This document shows, piece after piece, positions 8,064 to 16,152 of a DNA stretch of 33,027 nt. The DNA comes from Paracoccaceae bacterium. Its GTDB lineage: Bacteria; Pseudomonadota; Alphaproteobacteria; Rhodobacterales; Rhodobacteraceae. The stretch covers positions 1 to 33,027 of the forward strand of contig JAAFAB010000024.1 in NCBI GenBank assembly GCA_018222585.1. Reading direction: 5' to 3'. The number at the start of each line of letters is the position of its first letter. The first letter of the stretch is position 1. The translations under genes were made by a program, and so were the position numbers. The notes below the pieces were generated by a model. The model ran no database searches and was not told where the DNA came from. It saw only the letters and a program-made list of their open reading frames with translations.

Positions 8064-8834
8064 TCAGATGTCCGTGGTTTCCATCGCCAACACCAGTGTG
8101 CCGTCGTAGTCGTCCAGCAGCGGGGTAAACGTGGTCTCGGGCGCATGATCGAGCACCAGCATGTCCGCCTCGTTCAGCCGCCCGCCGACGGCCGCCGCGC
8201 GGCGGCCAAACTTGCTGCGGTCGGCCACCAGGATCGAGCGACGGGCATTCATCCGCATCTGCTCGCGCATCTGGACCTCGGAGGCGTGGAAATCCAGCAG
8301 CGAGCCATCGCTGTCGATGCCGCCCACCCCGTAGATGGCGAAGTCGGCGCGGTAGGTCGAGAACAGCTCGACCGCCTCGGGGCTGAGCAGGTCGCGGTCG
8401 GGCAGGCGCAGCTCTCCGCCCGGCAGGATGATGCGGTTGCCCGCGGTCTCGGACAGGGCGAAGGCGGCGTTGAGATTGTTGGTGATCACCGTCAGTGCCC
8501 GCTTCCCGGCCAGCGCCCCGGCGACGATGGCCGGCGTGGTGCCGATCGAGATGAAGACCGTCGCCTCGTCGGGGATCACCCTGGCGACCGCGCGGGCGAT
8601 GGCGTTCTTCTCGTCGAAATTCAGCACGGCGCGCGCATGGTAGGGCAGGTTTGCCTGGCCCTCGATGTACTCGGCCCCGCCGTGCAGACGCCGCAGCTTG
8701 GCCTCTTCGCAGAGCGTGTTGATGTCGCGCCGGATGGTATGGGCCGACACCCCGAAGGTCAGGGCCAGGTCCTCGACCATCACCCGGCCTTCACGCCGCG
8801 CCACCTGCAGAATCTGCTCCTTGCGGTCCATCAT
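8064..8834 (-). CDS. DeoR/GlpR-family transcriptional regulator
   Basis: A 256-residue regulator. The N-terminal DeoR winged helix is typical (RKEQILQVARREGRV, then LALTFGVSAHTIRRDINTL with the recognition helix, then LRRLHGGA). The C-terminal sugar-phosphate sensor domain shows the phosphate-binding region IGTTPAIVAGAL and a second glycine-rich segment (AIYGVGGID). The start could be ATG at 8834 or 8831, or GTG at 8840; ATG 8834 was chosen with GGTGAAG upstream. On the minus strand TGTAAT (8877-8872) is a possible -10 box, and an inverted repeat GAATT-N5-AATTC (8893-8907) lies further upstream. The likely effector is a phosphorylated sugar or polyol. No target operon on the same strand is present in the window. 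Confidence 0.85.
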   Translation of the reverse strand: MMDRKEQILQVARREGRVMVEDLALTFGVSAHTIRRDINTLCEEAKLRRLHGGAEYIEGQANLPYHARAVLNFDEKNAIARAVARVIPDEATVFISIGTTPAIVAGALAGKRALTVITNNLNAAFALSETAGNRIILPGGELRLPDRDLLSPEAVELFSTYRADFAIYGVGGIDSDGSLLDFHASEVQMREQMRMNARRSILVADRSKFGRRAAAVGGRLNEADMLVLDHAPETTFTPLLDDYDGTLVLAMETTDI

Positions 8835-9282
8835 GCTCACTTCACCCAGATACCGCGCTCTCTTGAGCAGGATTACATCACGGTTTTGCTACGAATTGCC
8901 GAAATTCCTGCAAATCTTGCCCAGAGGCGCGCGACGCGGCGAAAATGAGCAGATGCGGGGGGACGCCTCACGTCCCGGTGTCAGCCTCTGCCGTCATATC
9001 CGCGGTTGTCGCACCGCCCTTGATCCTGCGCCCGCCACCCCGATGCCCGCAGCCCGGATCGGCGGCACCGTGGCTCCAGGACCCGCCCCGCAAGCGGGAA
9101 GAGCCGTGGCCCCCCGCAGGCCATAGCGACCGGAGGTGCGACGCCGCCCTGCAACACCGTTCTGCGGCGGAGGTGCGAGGCCCTCTTGCGGGTTCCGTTC
9201 CCACCGCCCGCTCTTCCGGGCTTTGCCGCGGGCGGCCTTCAGTGGCGGTTGATCGCTGCAAAGGCCGCATCGAAGCGATGTT
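8835..9282. other. Non-coding or decayed stretch between the DeoR gene and the FAH remnant
   Basis: No gene with recognisable domain or plausible start was found. The part next to the DeoR gene is relatively AT-rich and probably holds its promoter. The rest is GC-rich and contains an 11-bp direct repeat CGGAGGTGCGA at 9131-9141 and 9168-9178, and a small hairpin CCCGC-AA-GCGGG. It may be the scar left when the 3' part of the FAH gene was deleted. Confidence 0.45.
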
Positions 9283-9491
9283 CACCACCGGCAGAAGCGT
9301 GACATCGGACCAGCCCAGATCGGGCCCGTGCTGCCGGGCAAAGTCTGCGCAGCGGGGACCAGTGCCGCCGCAAGGCACTGCCGGAGGCTGTCCACACTGG
9401 GCGCGAGGCGCCCGGTGAGATCAATGATGCCGGCATCGGACGCGATGCCGAACCCGGGGCGCCCGAGGCGCGTGAAGCTTGCGAATTTCAT
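9283..9491 (-). pseudogene. Truncated and frameshifted fumarylacetoacetate hydrolase (FAH) family gene, 5' remnant
   Basis: The 5' end of an FAH-family hydrolase. It begins at ATG 9491 behind a good AGGAG ribosome binding site, and the translation MKFASFTRLGRPGFGIASDAGIIDLTGRL is typical of the N-terminal domain of FAHD-type proteins. Near 9327-9332 the reading frame shifts; the next frame continues with DLGWSDVTLLPVV, the conserved segment just before the catalytic core of these proteins. After 9283 the similarity stops and the roughly 200 residues that carry the metal site are absent. Only about 70 codons remain of the usual 220-330. The gene would have followed the VOC dioxygenase gene by 57 bp, consistent with an aromatic ring-cleavage operon. 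Assignment is by motif recognition. Confidence 0.65.
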
Positions 9492-9548
9492 GCGATGACT
9501 CCTGGAAACTCTGATGGCACGAGGCGGGCAGCGTGACAGCCCGCGCCG

Positions 9549-10384
9549 TCAGGACCGCATGATCGCGTGACCCCAGTTGTTCAGGGTCCGCGGATGCTGG
9601 GGCCAGTCGATCGTGTCCCGGTCTTAGATCACTTCGAGCTCCGCCGAGACCTCGATCCAGTTCTTGTCCGGGTCCTCGATCAAGATGAACAGGTTGTTGC
9701 CCGGCCCACGCCGGCCCGGTCCCCGCATCAGTTGCACGTCCTGGGTCGCGAAGTGATCGCACCAGTCGCGGATCGTGGCCCACTCGCCGGCCTCGTAGGA
9801 GTGGTGATCCACCCCCGTCCGATCCGACTTGAAGCAGGCGATGGTGTGGTGTTCGTGGTTGCTGGTGGTGAAGGCCGTGGCGAGGGTGCCGTTGTCATGC
9901 AGCACGCGGTCGGACAGGGCGAAACCCAGCTTGCCATGGTAGAAGTCCACGAAGCGTTCGACATCGAGGCTGGCGAAGGTCAGGTGCTGGGTCGGACCGT
10001 GGATGCCCTCGTGCTCGCCGCTCTCGGCGATGGCCTTGCCGAAGCAGATCAGGTGACCGTCCGGGTCGCGCACGGCAAAGCCGTCCTCGAAGTAGGGCGA
10101 AGGACTTTCGAGGATTTCGAGACCCTCTGCCTCGGCCCTTGAGCAGATCAGGGCGACGCCCTCTGCGGTGCGGCAGGCAAGACCGGCATGGGCCATTTCG
10201 CGGCTTTCCCCGGGCAGCACGATCATGCGGCGCAAGGGGCCTTCACAGCGCACTCGGCCTCTGAGACCTGGCGACAGTTCATGTCCATCACGTTGGAATA
10301 GAACTTCGCCAGCTCGGCCGGGGCGGCGCTGTGAAATTCCAGGTGTTGCAGATAGGCGGCCGCCTGAAGTGCTGTCAACGTCAT
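9549..10384 (-). pseudogene. VOC-family extradiol-type dioxygenase, broken by a frameshift and an internal stop
   Basis: A two-domain vicinal-oxygen-chelate protein of the catechol 2,3-dioxygenase type, expected to cleave a dihydroxylated aromatic ring. The true N-terminus is ATG 10384 with an AAGGGG ribosome binding site (MTLTALQAAAYLQHLEFHS). Near 10240-10255 the frame shifts by one base; the next frame resumes with CEGPLRRMIVLPG and carries the metal-ligand segments QHLTF, HEHHTIA and WIEVSAELE. An in-frame TAA at 9624-9626 then interrupts the C-terminus: the same frame continues after it for 24 codons (DRDTIDWPQHPRTLNNWG...) to a natural stop at 9549-9551, a tail typical of this family. 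Restoring one base gives about 278 residues, the normal size. A protein starting at the internal GTG near 10253 would lack most of the first domain. Confidence 0.72.
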
Positions 10385-10550
10385 GTGACCCCTTCTATGT
10401 GTTCTATAAATTATCATAAAGTGATAACTTAGTAATGAAATACAGTAAGTATAGTCACTATATGGAATTAATGTGGCGTCCAATTGCTGCCCTCGGCGAT
10501 AGCGGCTAAACTTGTGCCAACACGGCGAAACATCATGGAAGGTCAGGCAT
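10385..10550. promoter_or_regulatory. AT-rich divergent promoter region between the VOC pseudogene and the IclR gene
   Basis: This stretch is far more AT-rich than its surroundings. It contains the inverted repeat TTATCA-TAAAG-TGATAA (10411-10427) and a second one, TATAG-TCA-CTATA (10450-10462). Both lie where a regulator of the divergent VOC and IclR genes would bind. A similar TTATCAC...ATAATT element lies upstream of coxG at 12605-12626. IclR proteins usually bind short palindromes of this kind near their own gene. Individual promoter hexamers could not be fixed with confidence. Confidence 0.55.
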
Positions 10551-11294
10551 TTGCGGGGGTTCAAACGGTACAGCACTATACTTCGTCTCTTCTCTCCGCA
10601 GCGGCCCAACTGGACGGTGTCCGAGATCAGCCAGGCGCTCGACACCCCCAGCAGCTCGATCTACCGCACGATGCGCGAGCTGTCGGAGGAGGGATTCGTC
10701 GAAGCCTCGGCCGATGCGCATTACCGGCTCGGGTCGGCCTTCATCGAGTTCGACAGGATGATGCGCAAGACCGACCCGCTGGTCCTGAAGGGCGCACCGC
10801 TGCTGCAGTCGCTGATCGAGCAGGCGGAACTGCCCTGCGTCTGCGTCCTGGCGCGACTGTATGGCGACCGGGTGATCTGCGCGGTGGACGAGAAGACGGG
10901 CAATACCGCGTTTTCGTCCAGCTATGAACGCGGCCTTCCGATGCCGGTTCTTTACGGGGCCACCTCCAAGGCGATCCTGGCACATCTGCCGAAGCGCAGG
11001 CTCGACGCGATGCTGTCGGACGCCCCCGACGATGCCGCCCGCAGTGCACTCCTGTCGCAGCTCAAGGAGATTCGCCGGACCGGCTACTGCGTGACCCGGG
11101 GAGAGGTGGATGCCCAGCTCGTCGGTCTCGCGGCGCCGGTCGTGAACAAGGATCTGGCGATCTGGGCCAGTGTCAGCATGATCGTGAACAGTTCCGACCT
11201 CACCGAAGAGATCGAGGCGCGGATCACGTTGACACTGGTGACGCTGTCCCAGTTCCTTGCCCAGAAACTCACCGCCTATTCCGCCGGGGCCTAG
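10551..11294 (+). CDS. IclR-family transcriptional regulator
   Basis: A 247-residue IclR regulator with an N-terminal winged helix (TILRLFSPQRPNWTVSEIS, then SSSIYRTMRELSEEGFV) and a C-terminal effector domain (GLPMPVLYGATSKAILAHLP, GYCVTRGEVD, GLAAPVVN). The start is uncertain. TTG at 10551 was chosen because GGAAGG (10537-10542) lies 8 bases upstream and the length then fits the family. TTG at 10512 would also be in frame. An ATG at 10535 is in another frame and would need loss of one G from the G5 run at 10555-10559 to join the coding frame. It is divergent from the VOC gene and converges with the SDR gene 14 bp away. It probably controls this aromatic-type catabolic cluster. Confidence 0.82.
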   Translation: MRGFKRYSTILRLFSPQRPNWTVSEISQALDTPSSSIYRTMRELSEEGFVEASADAHYRLGSAFIEFDRMMRKTDPLVLKGAPLLQSLIEQAELPCVCVLARLYGDRVICAVDEKTGNTAFSSSYERGLPMPVLYGATSKAILAHLPKRRLDAMLSDAPDDAARSALLSQLKEIRRTGYCVTRGEVDAQLVGLAAPVVNKDLAIWASVSMIVNSSDLTEEIEARITLTLVTLSQFLAQKLTAYSAGA

Positions 11295-11308
11295 GGGCCC
11301 CGGAGCGG

Positions 11309-12069
11309 TCAGTTCATCGCCGAAACACCGTCGATCAGCAACATCTGACCCGTCATGAAATCGCTGTCCGCCGAAAGAAGGTAAGCCAGCTTCCCGACCA
11401 GGTCCTCCGCGGTCTGCGGGCGTTCGATGCAGCGGCTGGCCACGGTCGAGCGGCCCGCGTCGGCGCCATATGCCGGGTTCTCGGAGAGGCCGTCGCTCAT
11501 CACGAAGCCGGGCGCGAGGCAGTTCACCCGCACCCCCATCTCCCCCAGTTCGCGGGCCATCGCCCGGGTCATGCCGACGATGGCACCCTTGGACGAGACG
11601 CAATGCATCATCCGGGATGAGCCCTTGAAGAAGGTGCCCGACCCGATGTTGACGATCTTGCCGTAGCCTTGGTCCCGCATGAAGGGGGTCACGGCCTTGA
11701 CGCATTCGAAGACACCGCGAACGTTGACGCGCATCACGAGGTCGAATTCCTCCGACGTGATCTTCAGGAACGACCTGGGCGCGAGCGAGGCGAAGACGGC
11801 GGCGTTGTTGACCAGCCCGTCGATCCGCCCGAAACGGGCCTGGGCCTGCTGCGCCATCTCGGCCACGGACGCGGGGTCGGTCACGTCGCAGCTCACGCCG
11901 AAGGCGGTGCCGCCCGCCTGCCGGATGTGGTCGACCGTCTGCGACGGGTCAAGACCGTCCCAGATGGCGCCCCCGCGCCGCGCGCCGCGAGGGCCCGGGC
12001 ATATTCCGCTCCGATGCCGCGTGCGCCGCCGGTGACGATGATCGAGCGACCTTCAAGCTGTTGGCTCAT
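11309..12069 (-). pseudogene. Short-chain dehydrogenase/reductase, frameshifted and with catalytic Tyr replaced by Cys
   Basis: A classical SDR whose two halves lie in different frames. The N-terminal part from ATG 12069 carries the cofactor motif TGGARGIG, then the frame breaks at a C5 run (11970-11974 on the plus strand). The other frame continues as AIWDGLDPSQTVDHI...CDVTDPASV, with LVNNAAV, the catalytic Ser in NIGSG and the final APGFV segment, ending at 11309. One missing base explains the break. The catalytic motif is CVSSK instead of YxxxK; the codon is TGC where TAC would give Tyr, with the Ser exactly 13 residues before it as expected. So the enzyme would be impaired even if the frame were restored. 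It lies 43 bp downstream of coxG on the same strand. Confidence 0.75.
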
Positions 12070-12112
12070 GCGAAGTCCGTACTCTCTGCAATGGGGATCG
12101 TTTGGGCGTAGA

Positions 12113-12565
12113 TCACGCCGGGGTGTCGGTCTCGACGATGTCGCGGAACCGGACAAATAACTGGTCCGCAAGTTTCTGCGACACGCCCTTGAGCAGGCGG
12201 CTTCCGAGCCGGGCCAGCTTGCCGCCGATCTCGGATGTGACCCTGTAGGTAAGGCGCGTGCCCCCCTCGATGTCCGACAGTTCGACCCTCGCGCGCCCCT
12301 TGGCGACCCCGGCGGCCCCGCCCTTGCCCTCACCGGACATGACAAGGCTGTCGGGGGCCACGACCTCTTCGAAGGTCACCGTCCCGCGGAAGGTCGCTTT
12401 GACCGGTCCGATCTTCTGGACGACGGTCGCTTCGAAACCATCCTCGACGTTTCCGCTGATTTCCTGGCAGCCCGGGATGCAGGCGCGCAGGGTGTCCTGA
12501 TCGACCAGGGCCCTCCAAACCACCTCTCGGCTCGCCGTGATGTCCTGCTCTCCGGTTAGCTCCAC
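12113..12565 (-). CDS. CoxG-like SRPBCC-domain protein (carbon monoxide dehydrogenase subunit G family)
   Basis: A 150-residue SRPBCC (START-like) protein of the CoxG family. The N-terminal MELTGEQDITASREVVWRAL, the CIPGCQE segment and the central GPVKATFRGTV are characteristic. CoxG-like proteins usually accompany molybdenum hydroxylases, where CoxG helps recruit the enzyme to the membrane or assists its maturation. The start is GTG at 12565 with AAGGTG just upstream. The frame is intact, unlike the following SDR gene. The paoABC-like genes lie upstream on the same strand but end at 12863, almost 300 bp away, and a separate AT-rich promoter region lies between. Confidence 0.82.
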   Translation of the reverse strand: MELTGEQDITASREVVWRALVDQDTLRACIPGCQEISGNVEDGFEATVVQKIGPVKATFRGTVTFEEVVAPDSLVMSGEGKGGAAGVAKGRARVELSDIEGGTRLTYRVTSEIGGKLARLGSRLLKGVSQKLADQLFVRFRDIVETDTPA

Positions 12566-12660
12566 TTGGCACCTTTTTTGATGACCATGCGCATAAAAAT
12601 ATGCAAATTATCACTATGCAATAATTATACCAAACAAGCAGCGCAGGAGATAATTCGCCG
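12566..12660 (-). promoter_or_regulatory. AT-rich promoter/operator region upstream of coxG
   Basis: On the minus strand a perfect -10 hexamer TATAAT is present at 12629-12624 with no good -35 box, which suggests activator dependence. Downstream of it are an inverted repeat GCATA-AAAA-TATGC (12591-12604) and a TTATCAC...ATAATT element (12605-12626) resembling the palindrome in front of the VOC gene (10408-10430). The remaining stretch, 12661-12862, up to the end of the Mo-hydroxylase large subunit gene, is GC-rich and shows no gene. Confidence 0.5.
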
Positions 12661-12862
12661 GAGTGCCGGGCAGGGATGTACCCGGGCCGAACCGCCAAGC
12701 CGACCAGGGGCCGCCCCCCTTTCGCGATGCCGCACCCAAGACCGTGTCGGGAGGGAATGCGACACTGGCGAAAAGACCCGGGCCGCGCCCTGCGCGCCCC
12801 GGGTGCATCAGGTCATCGAGGGGAAAGGGAGGCGGGACGGGTCTCCCGCCTCGCGCGCGGCG

Positions 12863-15175
12863 CTAGAGCACCTTGTCCAGGGTCAGCGGCAGGTCCCGCA
12901 CGCGCTTGCCCGTGGCGTTGAAGACGGCGTTGGCGATGGCGGCGGCAACCCCCGTGGTGCCGATCTCTCCGATCCCCCGGGCGCCCAGCGGGGTGCGGGG
13001 GTCCGGGATGCCGGTCCAGATCACGTCGATCGGCGGCACGTCCAGATGTGCCGGCACATGATAGTCCGCCAACGAGGGGTTCATGATCCGCCCCGTCCGT
13101 TCATCGTAGAGCGTCTCTTCGGTCAGGGCGAGCCCCAGCCCCATGATCATGCCGCCGCGGAACTGGCTGGCGGCGGTACGCGGGTTCAGGATCGTGCCGC
13201 AGTCGAAGGACCCCAGCATCCGGGTCACCCGGACCTCGCCCGTCACATCCGAGACCCGCACCTCGGCGAATATCGCCGAGGTGCTGTGCATGGCATAGCG
13301 GAACATCTCCATCGGCACCGCCCCGCTGGCGGTCACCGAGACCTCCTCGCGGTTGGCGCGGGCGAGGATGGCGGCGAAGCTCTCGTGTCGCGCAGGATCC
13401 TCCCGGGCGACAAGCCCGGCCCGGTCGAAGTGAAGATCCTCCGCCCGCAGCCCGGCCAGAGGACTGGCATTACCGGCCAGCCGGATCAGCTCTCCGACCA
13501 GCTTGGCCGAGGCCGCCATCACCGCCCCGGCGATCGAGGCGGTCTGCCCCGACCCGCCCGCGGCGGGGGCCGGAGGCAGATCGGAATCGCCGGACACGAA
13601 GCGCACGGTCTCCGGCGTCAGGCCCAGCCGGTCGGCCGCGTGCTGGGTCTGCACCGTTGCCGTGCCCATGCCCATGTCCTGTGCCGAGCAGGCGACCGCC
13701 GCCGTGCCGTCCCGGTGCAGCGTGATGCGGACCGAGGCACCCGGAAGCCGCACATAGGGAAAGCTGCCGCTGGCGCAGCCCATGCCAATCCGCCATTCGC
13801 CGTCGCGACGCTCCCCCGGCGTGGCCGGCCGCTCGGCCCAGCCGAACCGGGCAGCGCCGTCACGATAGGCCTGATCCAGCGCGTGCTGGGAAAACCGGAC
13901 GCCGGTCACCGGATGGACCTCGGGCAGGTTGCGCAGCCGCAGCTCTATCGGGTCGATCCCCATCTCGTGCGCCAGTTCGTCCACCGCGCTTTCCACCGCG
14001 AAGGTGCCGACGGCCTCTCCCGGCGCCCGCATGAAGGTATTGGGCACCACGGCCATGTCCGCATGGCGCTGGCTGTAGAGGTAGCTGCCGGACCGATACA
14101 TCGCGCGGGTCCCCAGGGTGAACGCCTCCGGGCTGCAACTGTAGGGGGGCATGACCGAAGTACCGGTGTGGATCAGCGCGGTGAACCGCCCCTCTGCATC
14201 GGCCCCGAGGGCCACGCGCTGCTCTGTCTGGCTGCGGCCACCGACCACGCGATAGACACCCTCGCGGGTCAGCCGCAGCCGCAGCGGCCGCCCCGCCAGG
14301 CGCGCGGCGGCCACGGCGATCACGTGGTGATCCCAGAACCCCTTGCCCCCGAAACCGCCGCCGACAAAGGGCGACAGGACCCTCACGTTCTCCCGCTTCA
14401 GCCCGAACATCTTGGCCAGTGCGGTGGCGGTCGGCGCGATCATCTGAGTGGCGTCATGGACCGTCAGCCGGTCCCCCTCCCAGATCACCGTGAGGGCGTG
14501 CAACTCGATCGCGTTGTGGGTCTGCCAGGGCGTCGTATAGATCGCGTCCACCGCGTACCGGCTGGTCGAGAGATCAGCCTCGGCATCGCCCTCCGCCCGC
14601 TGCGTCGGCTCGTAGAGCAGCGTCGGAATGGTGCGGGCGGATGCCTTCGCGGTGGCAAAGTCGGTCGGCGCCTTGGTGACCTCATAGCCGATGTCCAGCA
14701 ACGTCGCGGCATGATCCGCCTGCGCCTGGGTTTCGGCGACCACCGCAGCCACCACCTGCCCGTTGTAGTGCACCCGGTCGTCCTGAAGGATCGGCAGATC
14801 GCTGTTGCCCACGGCAGAGGGGTTGCTCAGCCCGATCAGTGCCGGGCTGTCCACCCTGGGCATGTTCCGATGGGTCACCACGGCGACCACGCCCGGCGCG
14901 GCCTCGGCGGCGGTGGTGTCCAGCCGGGTGATCCGCCCCCGGGTGATCGGCGCATGAACCAGCGCGGCATGGCACAGCCCGTCCACCGCCACGTCGGCGG
15001 CGAAACGGGCGGCGCCAGTGACCTTCTCGGGCGCATCCGACAGGGCGGATTGCCGGCCGACCGCACCGTGGCGGCCGATCAGCGGATCAGGCCGCCCCCC
15101 GGGCAACCAGCCTTCCGGCAGCCAGCCGACCGCCGTGCGCACCGAGCCGATAAGGACATTCTGAAGCGTGCTCAT
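12863..15175 (-). CDS. Molybdenum hydroxylase large subunit, molybdopterin-binding (PaoC/XdhA-like)
   Basis: A 770-residue molybdenum-cofactor subunit of the xanthine oxidase family, closest in layout to PaoC of the PaoABC aldehyde oxidoreductase. Visible motifs are GGGFGGKG at 272-279 (cofactor binding), RAPGEA in the middle of the chain, and near the C-terminus GARGIGEIG with the catalytic Glu near 737. It oxidises an aldehyde or hydroxylates an aromatic heterocycle using water as the oxygen source. The start overlaps the stop of the FAD subunit gene (ATGA), so the two are translationally coupled. There is no Tat signal, so it is probably cytoplasmic. The substrate cannot be told from the sequence. 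The frame is intact although neighbouring catabolic genes are broken. Confidence 0.9.
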   Translation of the reverse strand: MSTLQNVLIGSVRTAVGWLPEGWLPGGRPDPLIGRHGAVGRQSALSDAPEKVTGAARFAADVAVDGLCHAALVHAPITRGRITRLDTTAAEAAPGVVAVVTHRNMPRVDSPALIGLSNPSAVGNSDLPILQDDRVHYNGQVVAAVVAETQAQADHAATLLDIGYEVTKAPTDFATAKASARTIPTLLYEPTQRAEGDAEADLSTSRYAVDAIYTTPWQTHNAIELHALTVIWEGDRLTVHDATQMIAPTATALAKMFGLKRENVRVLSPFVGGGFGGKGFWDHHVIAVAAARLAGRPLRLRLTREGVYRVVGGRSQTEQRVALGADAEGRFTALIHTGTSVMPPYSCSPEAFTLGTRAMYRSGSYLYSQRHADMAVVPNTFMRAPGEAVGTFAVESAVDELAHEMGIDPIELRLRNLPEVHPVTGVRFSQHALDQAYRDGAARFGWAERPATPGERRDGEWRIGMGCASGSFPYVRLPGASVRITLHRDGTAAVACSAQDMGMGTATVQTQHAADRLGLTPETVRFVSGDSDLPPAPAAGGSGQTASIAGAVMAASAKLVGELIRLAGNASPLAGLRAEDLHFDRAGLVAREDPARHESFAAILARANREEVSVTASGAVPMEMFRYAMHSTSAIFAEVRVSDVTGEVRVTRMLGSFDCGTILNPRTAASQFRGGMIMGLGLALTEETLYDERTGRIMNPSLADYHVPAHLDVPPIDVIWTGIPDPRTPLGARGIGEIGTTGVAAAIANAVFNATGKRVRDLPLTLDKVL

Positions 15176-16152
15176 GCCGCATCCTCCGCAAGCGTGGTGA
15201 GAACGGCGCGGAGGGTCCGCCGCGCCAGCTCGGGCTTGAAGGCGGTGGCGGGCTGGGTCTCCGCCTCCGCCAGTTCGGCGTCCGCCGCACGGGCAAAGAG
15301 CTCGGGCGTGGGTTCGGCTCCGATCAGCAGGGCCTCCGCCCTTGCGGCCCGCCAGGGCACCGTGCCGACCCCTCCCAGCGCAATCCGTGCCTCGGCGATC
15401 CGGCCCGCCTCCAGCCGCAGCCCGGCGGCGACGGAGACCAGCGCGAAGGCATAGCTCGCCCGGTCCCGCACCTTGCGATAGGCCGACCGCGCGGCCAGGG
15501 ACGAGGGCGGCAGGACCACGCCGGAGATGACCTCTCCGGGCGCCAGGGCCGTTTCCTTCTCAGGGCTGTCCCCGGGCAGAAGGTGGAAATCGGTGATGGC
15601 CAGGCGGCGCGGCCCTGCCGGCCCCTCCAGGCAGACGACGGCATCCAGCGCCACCAGTGCCACCGCCATGTCCGAGGGATGCGCGGCGATGCAGGATTTC
15701 GACGTTCCCAGCACGGCGGTGTAACGGGACACCCCGCCCTGCGCATCGCAGCCGCTGCCCGGCACGCGCCGGTTGCAACTGGCGCCGGCGACATCGGCGA
15801 AATAGGGGCAGCGGGTGCGCTGCATCAGGTTGCCCGCCACCGTTGCCATGTTGCGGATCTGGGCCGAGGCGCCGGCCAGCACGGCCCGGGACAGCATCGG
15901 GTAGTGCGCGCGGATCCGCGGATCGGCCGCCAGCGCGGCATTGCTCAGCGCACCGCCGATCAGCAGCCCACCGTCCTCGGTCTCATCGATCCCGGCCGGC
16001 AGGCGGCTGACATCCAGCAGATGCTGCGGCCGCTCCACACCCTTGCGCATGAGGTCGATCAGGTTGGTGCCCCCGCCCAGCAGCCGGGCCTCCTGCCCTG
16101 CCGAGACAGCCTCGGCCAGGTCGGCAGCGCGGGAATAGCGCAATACGGTCAT
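15172..16152 (-). CDS. Molybdenum hydroxylase FAD-binding subunit (PaoB-like)
   Basis: A 326-residue FAD subunit of the xanthine oxidase family, passing electrons from the iron-sulfur subunit to an acceptor. The FAD-binding loop LLGGGTNLIDLM is at 24-35 and the second FAD segment ATVAGNL at 103-109. Between them and the C-terminal domain are four cysteines (115, 126, 135, 154) in the context RCPYF...CNRRVPGSGC...SKSC, as in PaoB, where an extra [4Fe-4S] cluster is bound; plain xanthine dehydrogenases lack this insertion. The gene overlaps both neighbours by 4 bp (ATGA), so the three subunits are coupled. Confidence 0.9.
   Translation of the reverse strand: MTVLRYSRAADLAEAVSAGQEARLLGGGTNLIDLMRKGVERPQHLLDVSRLPAGIDETEDGGLLIGGALSNAALAADPRIRAHYPMLSRAVLAGASAQIRNMATVAGNLMQRTRCPYFADVAGASCNRRVPGSGCDAQGGVSRYTAVLGTSKSCIAAHPSDMAVALVALDAVVCLEGPAGPRRLAITDFHLLPGDSPEKETALAPGEVISGVVLPPSSLAARSAYRKVRDRASYAFALVSVAAGLRLEAGRIAEARIALGGVGTVPWRAARAEALLIGAEPTPELFARAADAELAEAETQPATAFKPELARRTLRAVLTTLAEDAA

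Noticed and set aside
8835..9282. Possible insertion sequence explaining the FAH truncation
   Set aside because: No transposase fragment, terminal inverted repeats or target duplication could be seen by eye.
9239..9300. A short reading frame ending HRFDAAFAAINRH before the FAH remnant as a possible gene tail
   Set aside because: It is too short to assign and has no start or supporting context; it may be residue of the deleted region.
10535..10600. A frameshift at the start of the IclR gene, suggested by an ATG in another frame
   Set aside because: TTG at 10551 with GGAAGG 8 bases upstream gives an intact protein of normal length, so no lesion is needed. The G5 run at 10555 still deserves a check in raw reads.
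12566..15454. A very long open frame on the plus strand opposite the Mo-hydroxylase subunits
   Set aside because: It is antisense to genes with clear cofactor motifs, and its translation is rich in Arg, Gly, His and Pro with no domain. High-GC codon bias produces such mirror frames.
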